Shown here: one piece after another, positions 60,705 to 64,000 of the stretch | How positions within the stretch are numbered: the first letter of the stretch is position 1 | Layout of the letters: every line of letters begins with the position of its first letter | DNA from: Lingula anatina | Lineage: Eukaryota; Brachiopoda; Lingulata; Lingulida; Lingulidae | Direction: 5' to 3' | DNA length: 64,000 nt | Assembly (NCBI RefSeq): GCF_001039355.2 | Contig: NW_019776102.1 | Span: forward strand, 517,306 to 581,305 | Notes under the pieces: generated by a model | Told to the model about the DNA's origin: nothing | The model's database searches: none | The model's input: only the letters and a program-made list of their open reading frames with translations | Translations under genes and position numbers: made by a program

Positions 60705-62021
60705 TTACTTCATAGGGTGAACTCTGTTGCGTCGGCGTCCACCAAAGCAAGATAATGATCTGATGGCATCAACAACGGAATTCCACCATCGTCTGAATCG
60801 AGAGGGGGCCTTGGTTTCTTCAAACACATCGCGCTGAATGGGGTATTTCTGGAACAGATTAAAATGTGTGTGAAATGAGAAAACTTCTATAAAAAGAAGG
60901 CTTTTACAAAAGACGCAGATAATGACAGTTATAGAAGTTTCGCTCCCTTTTTCTAAGAAGTATTTTGTCTAAAAATAAAATAAAATATACCTTTTGGTTA
61001 TTTTCACAGTTCCTAAGGCACTCCTCCTCGAATCTGAGTCTCTCTTCTTGCAATTTGGATTCATCCTGCACTTTGTCCATGTCCACAGCCTGATGTTTGC
61101 AATATGATTGATATATGAAGGTGATTGCGGCATATCATATTATATTGTTACAGGCAAATAAAGTGACTCTTCAAATGATGGTTTAGATATGCAAAAGAAA
61201 AATGCCATTTTTCAAAAGTTTTCTTTAAACGCTTCACAGATTGTTTAATTTATCTAAGGAATACATACATAAAAGAAAAATGAAAACGATGAAAGTTCTT
61301 GACCTTTATTGCCTTTTCCATTGCCTCCCGAGCTTTCTTCTTTTCAAGTTCCATCTGTTCTTTTTTCTTTCTAATTTCTTCCGGTCTTCTTCTCATCTTC
61401 TCCAACTTGGCCTCAACTATTTGTCTTTTCCTTTCTTGGTCTATTATATCTTCTTCCAATTTCTTCTGTGTAGCCTTAAAATGTTATTAAGAAAACAAAA
61501 CTCAAGATGATGTCGGTATTTACGCGCCATTCCTTTCTGGTCTTTATGACTTGCATAAATCCCCAAACACCGAAATTTCGAAAATATTCATTGACATCAG
61601 TCTGATATACAGATGTATTTCCATTGAAAGTTGAAAATTAAAGCCAAACGAAAATACTTGCTAACTCGCCCACGTGACTTACTTTTTCTAATCTTGCTCC
61701 AGTGGATGGTGTCTTCGCCTTAAGTTGCTCCCTTCTCAGTTTTTCCGCTGTCCTTAGCCTTTCTTCCAACAAGATAGAATAAACTGCTGGGTCTCTATCT
61801 GTAGCTGTCGTAGGCAATCTACGTGAAAGATGCAAAGGAACTGCCGCGCAATCAAGTGGTGTTATCGGCCTGGAAGAAGAGCCGGAGTGTCCACTTTCTG
61901 CATCTATCCATAAGGCCAGATGGCCTGCTCTAGATTTTGCTCTTTCTTCTGTACGAAGTCCAAGACTTGATTCATCTGAATTCTGTCCATTCACTTTCTC
62001 ATCTTTAAGTCCAGTAGCCAT
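60705..62021 (-). CDS. Coiled-coil protein, tandem copy B (4 exons, 250 aa)
   Basis: Coding exons on the minus strand are 61683-62021, 61304-61474, 60991-61089 and 60705-60848, all phase 0, 753 nt. Exons 2-4 have exactly the same lengths as in copy A, and exon 1 is one codon shorter. Against copy A I count six changes in 57 residues in exon 2 (mostly Lys/Arg and Leu/Ile swaps), four in 33 in exon 3 and five in 47 in exon 4. The last 40 residues of exon 1 are identical. The N-terminal 65 residues diverge far more. Open frames, intact splice sites and conservative changes say both copies are under purifying selection, so neither looks like a pseudogene. The paralogues lie head to tail about 7.9 kb apart. 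The function is unknown, as for copy A. Confidence 0.9.
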
Positions 62022-62105
62022 TTTGAGTAGGATTACAGGTTTGGTCAAAAGAGACGTGCTTCTCAAGATGACCTGTCGTTAAGACTGTATGTCACCGTGC
62101 GGGTT

Positions 62106-62166
62106 AACGTCACAGTAGATGTGACGTATTTGAGACGTGACGTTACGTCGTGCCATAGAACGTCGT
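62106..62166 (-). promoter_or_regulatory. Conserved CRE-like promoter cluster, copy B
   Basis: AACGTCAC, GTGACGTATTTGAG, TGACGTTACGTCG and CCATAGAACGTC match the copy A block nearly base for base. Here the palindrome is a better full CRE (TGACGT followed by ACGTCG). Sequence similarity between the two loci fades about 50 bp further upstream, so the block marks the retained promoter. Confidence 0.55.
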
Positions 62167-62555
62167 TATTGACTTTTCTGTCTCTTTTTTAAATGAAATT
62201 CAATGCAAATGTTTCCATTTAATTGATAAATCAAGGTTGTAACAAAATATTTTGAACGCAGAGAATGACATCCTACATGTATCAGTCAAGATACACGTCC
62301 AAATCCAATAATACCAGTATTTCCAATGTTTCTATCGGATGCCGGTTACAATAAAAACAGATCGATAAAATTAAAGTAATCAACTTAGAACATCTCCTTT
62401 TACGATTAAAACACCCAGTGATATGTGACAATTACTGTCAAGAGCAGTCGAGTGTTAAATCTCAACGGCTGACGAACATGAAGCATCAAGTACATTGTTT
62501 AATAGTTCAGATTTCAGCTATTTTACTGATAATCTAAACAATTCATGCATGTTCA

Positions 62556-62640
62556 TTATTCAGGAATAAAACCCCATTAGATTTACTCTTTGTTGAGCCG
62601 AATATTTATTTATACATTTAACCACAAAACGAGAATTAAG
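62556..62640 (-). other. Third copy of the coiled-coil gene 3'-end sequence
   Basis: ATTTACTCTTTG, a run ending in TTTATTTATACATTT, and TTAACC on the plus strand repeat what lies at about 60010-60075 (copy B 3' end) and more loosely 52270-52315 (copy A 3' end). On the minus strand it contains AATAAA near 62596. It may be the 3' end of another paralogue lying to the right of the window, or a duplication scar. Confidence 0.45.
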
Positions 62641-64000
62641 GCATTATGACATAAAACGTATACAAACAATCCAAGATACATATGTTTTGTCACCTAACAT
62701 TGTTAAATTTAACGTAAAGAAAGGTGCCGTGTACATATACAGATTTCAAATGCTATCTCATTAAAAAATATAAATATCGTTTTGAAATACATAAGTGCAA
62801 AAGTTTAAATGCATTCTAGTAATGAAGACAAGATCGAATTAAAGTGAACAATAACAACTCCATACTAAAAAAAAAAAAAAAAAAAAAAAAAAAACGCGGG
62901 CAGAGGATTATTTTGTCAACAGTTTGATGATAAAGGAAAATAATTAAAATTTCCTCATACTTTTTTTTGTAGCGGAGAACATTTTACTTCCAAAAAGAAG
63001 ATACGCTCATGAAGCTCAGGTTAACAATTTAATAAATACTACATTAACTTATTCAATTCCACTTTTCCCTTTCAGCTTCAGTTCTACATTCAGGATGGCT
63101 GGAGCAGACTGGGCAGACAATACACATGTACATAGGAGTAACATGAGGGAAACACTAGATAGTCTGAATACTTAATAAACAGTGGGACCTTAATAACACT
63201 CATGTAATGGTAAAAATTAAATTGAAAATTTGGTCAAAACCTGTCCATAACATATTCAGTTAGTCTGTTAACTAATAGATCAAGTCAAAACATGGCCTCC
63301 TTGGTTGAGGTAACTGTTTATTATATTCATTAACACATGTAAAATGCTGTGACACCGATTAACTGCAACATGGCAGTTATAGTTCATTCTTATGATTTTT
63401 TTGTTATTAAATGATAAAGATTTTGAAGAAATAACCATCAGACTGATGTTTTGGAGTGTAAGAACACAAATTCATAGGAAAAGACTCTAGGATGAGCATT
63501 TTGGTAAATAACTAACAGAAAAGTAAATCTTTCAAAAAACTGGAAAATAGTTCAAAGTGACAAAAAAGTTTGGCAAAGATGCATGGTCTAAAATGACTTA
63601 ACATCCATAAATAACATATGGTTACTCATTCCTTTCCTTGAAAACTAATTGTTCTAGAGAAGTAAAAACAATTGCTACAAGATGTCGCCTCTATCACAAC
63701 GCAATTGCTACAAAATGTCACCTCTGTAACAATATTGAAGATAACATAATCCCAATACATTACACCTAAAATACATGCATTTTCATGTACTGTTTAATAA
63801 GAAGACCAATTTAACATTAAATATCAATTAAAATATGAGAATAAGTTAAAACTTGGCATTTATGTACAGAGAGCAGTGTTTTCTTCTTTCTTACAGTGTC
63901 ACCATTTCTTCTAAACGTTTTACATCAATACTATGAAAGAGTTCAATGTAAACATCCATCAATTTGCATTACTTTACCTCTCTATGGGTTTGTCTATCAA
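62641..64000. other. AT-rich sequence to the right edge; no gene seen
   Basis: No open frame above 60 codons. If the block at 62556-62640 is a true 3' end, this would be the 3' UTR or terminal intron of a further minus-strand gene copy whose coding exons lie beyond the window. The near-repeated CAATTGCTACAA(G/A)ATGTC at about 63670 and 63700 is a short local duplication. Confidence 0.5.
62867..62894. repeat. Poly-A run (28 A)
   Basis: A pure A tract flanked by CATACT and CGCGGG. It could be the tail of a retroposed sequence inserted on the plus strand, but I could see no clear target-site duplication or parent sequence. Confidence 0.85.

Noticed and set aside
1-64000. CRISPR arrays, rRNA genes, bacterial operons or integrated prokaryotic DNA
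   Set aside because: No regularly spaced repeats with unique spacers, no rRNA-like sequence and no bacterial gene organisation were seen. The window is eukaryotic throughout.

Overview
This looks like nuclear DNA from an animal. It has long AT-rich introns and intergenic stretches, GT..AG splice sites whose phases match between exons, AATAAA poly(A) signals, microsatellites and small inverted-repeat elements, and no bacterial-style gene packing. The presence of an IGFBP-type secreted protein and the sharp change in CpG density fit a marine invertebrate such as a mollusc or other lophotrochozoan, but the taxon is inferred and not shown. All genes recognised here lie on the minus strand, and most of their exons are too short to appear as long open reading frames. 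I assembled them by hand from splice sites and phase.

Layout. From 1 to about 32 kb the sequence is CpG-poor and AT-rich, with no confident gene body. It holds a possible exon cut by the window edge (1-53), microsatellites, two palindromic mobile elements (6603-6832 and 7786-8099) and, at 30169-30370, the last exon of a gene that starts at 42.4 kb. That gene spans 30.2-42.5 kb and has three exons. It encodes a 256-residue secreted protein with a 12-cysteine IGFBP N-terminal domain and a second 14-cysteine region that I do not recognise. From 47.25 to 49.76 kb a five-exon gene encodes a 141-residue membrane protein with a dense cysteine cluster next to a single C-terminal transmembrane helix.

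From 52.3 to 62.2 kb there is a tandem gene duplication. Two four-exon paralogues of 251 and 250 residues encode coiled-coil proteins of unknown function, with the same exon sizes (except exon 1, one codon different), phase-0 introns throughout, matching 3'-UTR ends and a conserved CRE-like promoter cluster. Between them lies a large imperfect inverted repeat (about 55.59-56.60 kb against 58.20-59.35 kb). It carries conserved splice-like and poly(A) signals, and a 34-bp minisatellite sits in its loop. A decayed exon-3 relic (59.38-59.51 kb) and a third copy of the 3'-end sequence (about 62.57-62.63 kb) suggest that the array once had, or still has beyond the window, more than two members.

How the genes relate: nothing suggests a shared pathway. 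The IGFBP-type protein would act outside the cell, the cysteine-rich protein in a membrane, and the coiled-coil pair inside the cell. The most promising material for new biology is the uncharacterised C-terminal region of the IGFBP-type protein, the small cysteine-rich membrane protein, and the duplicated coiled-coil locus with its inverted-repeat core.
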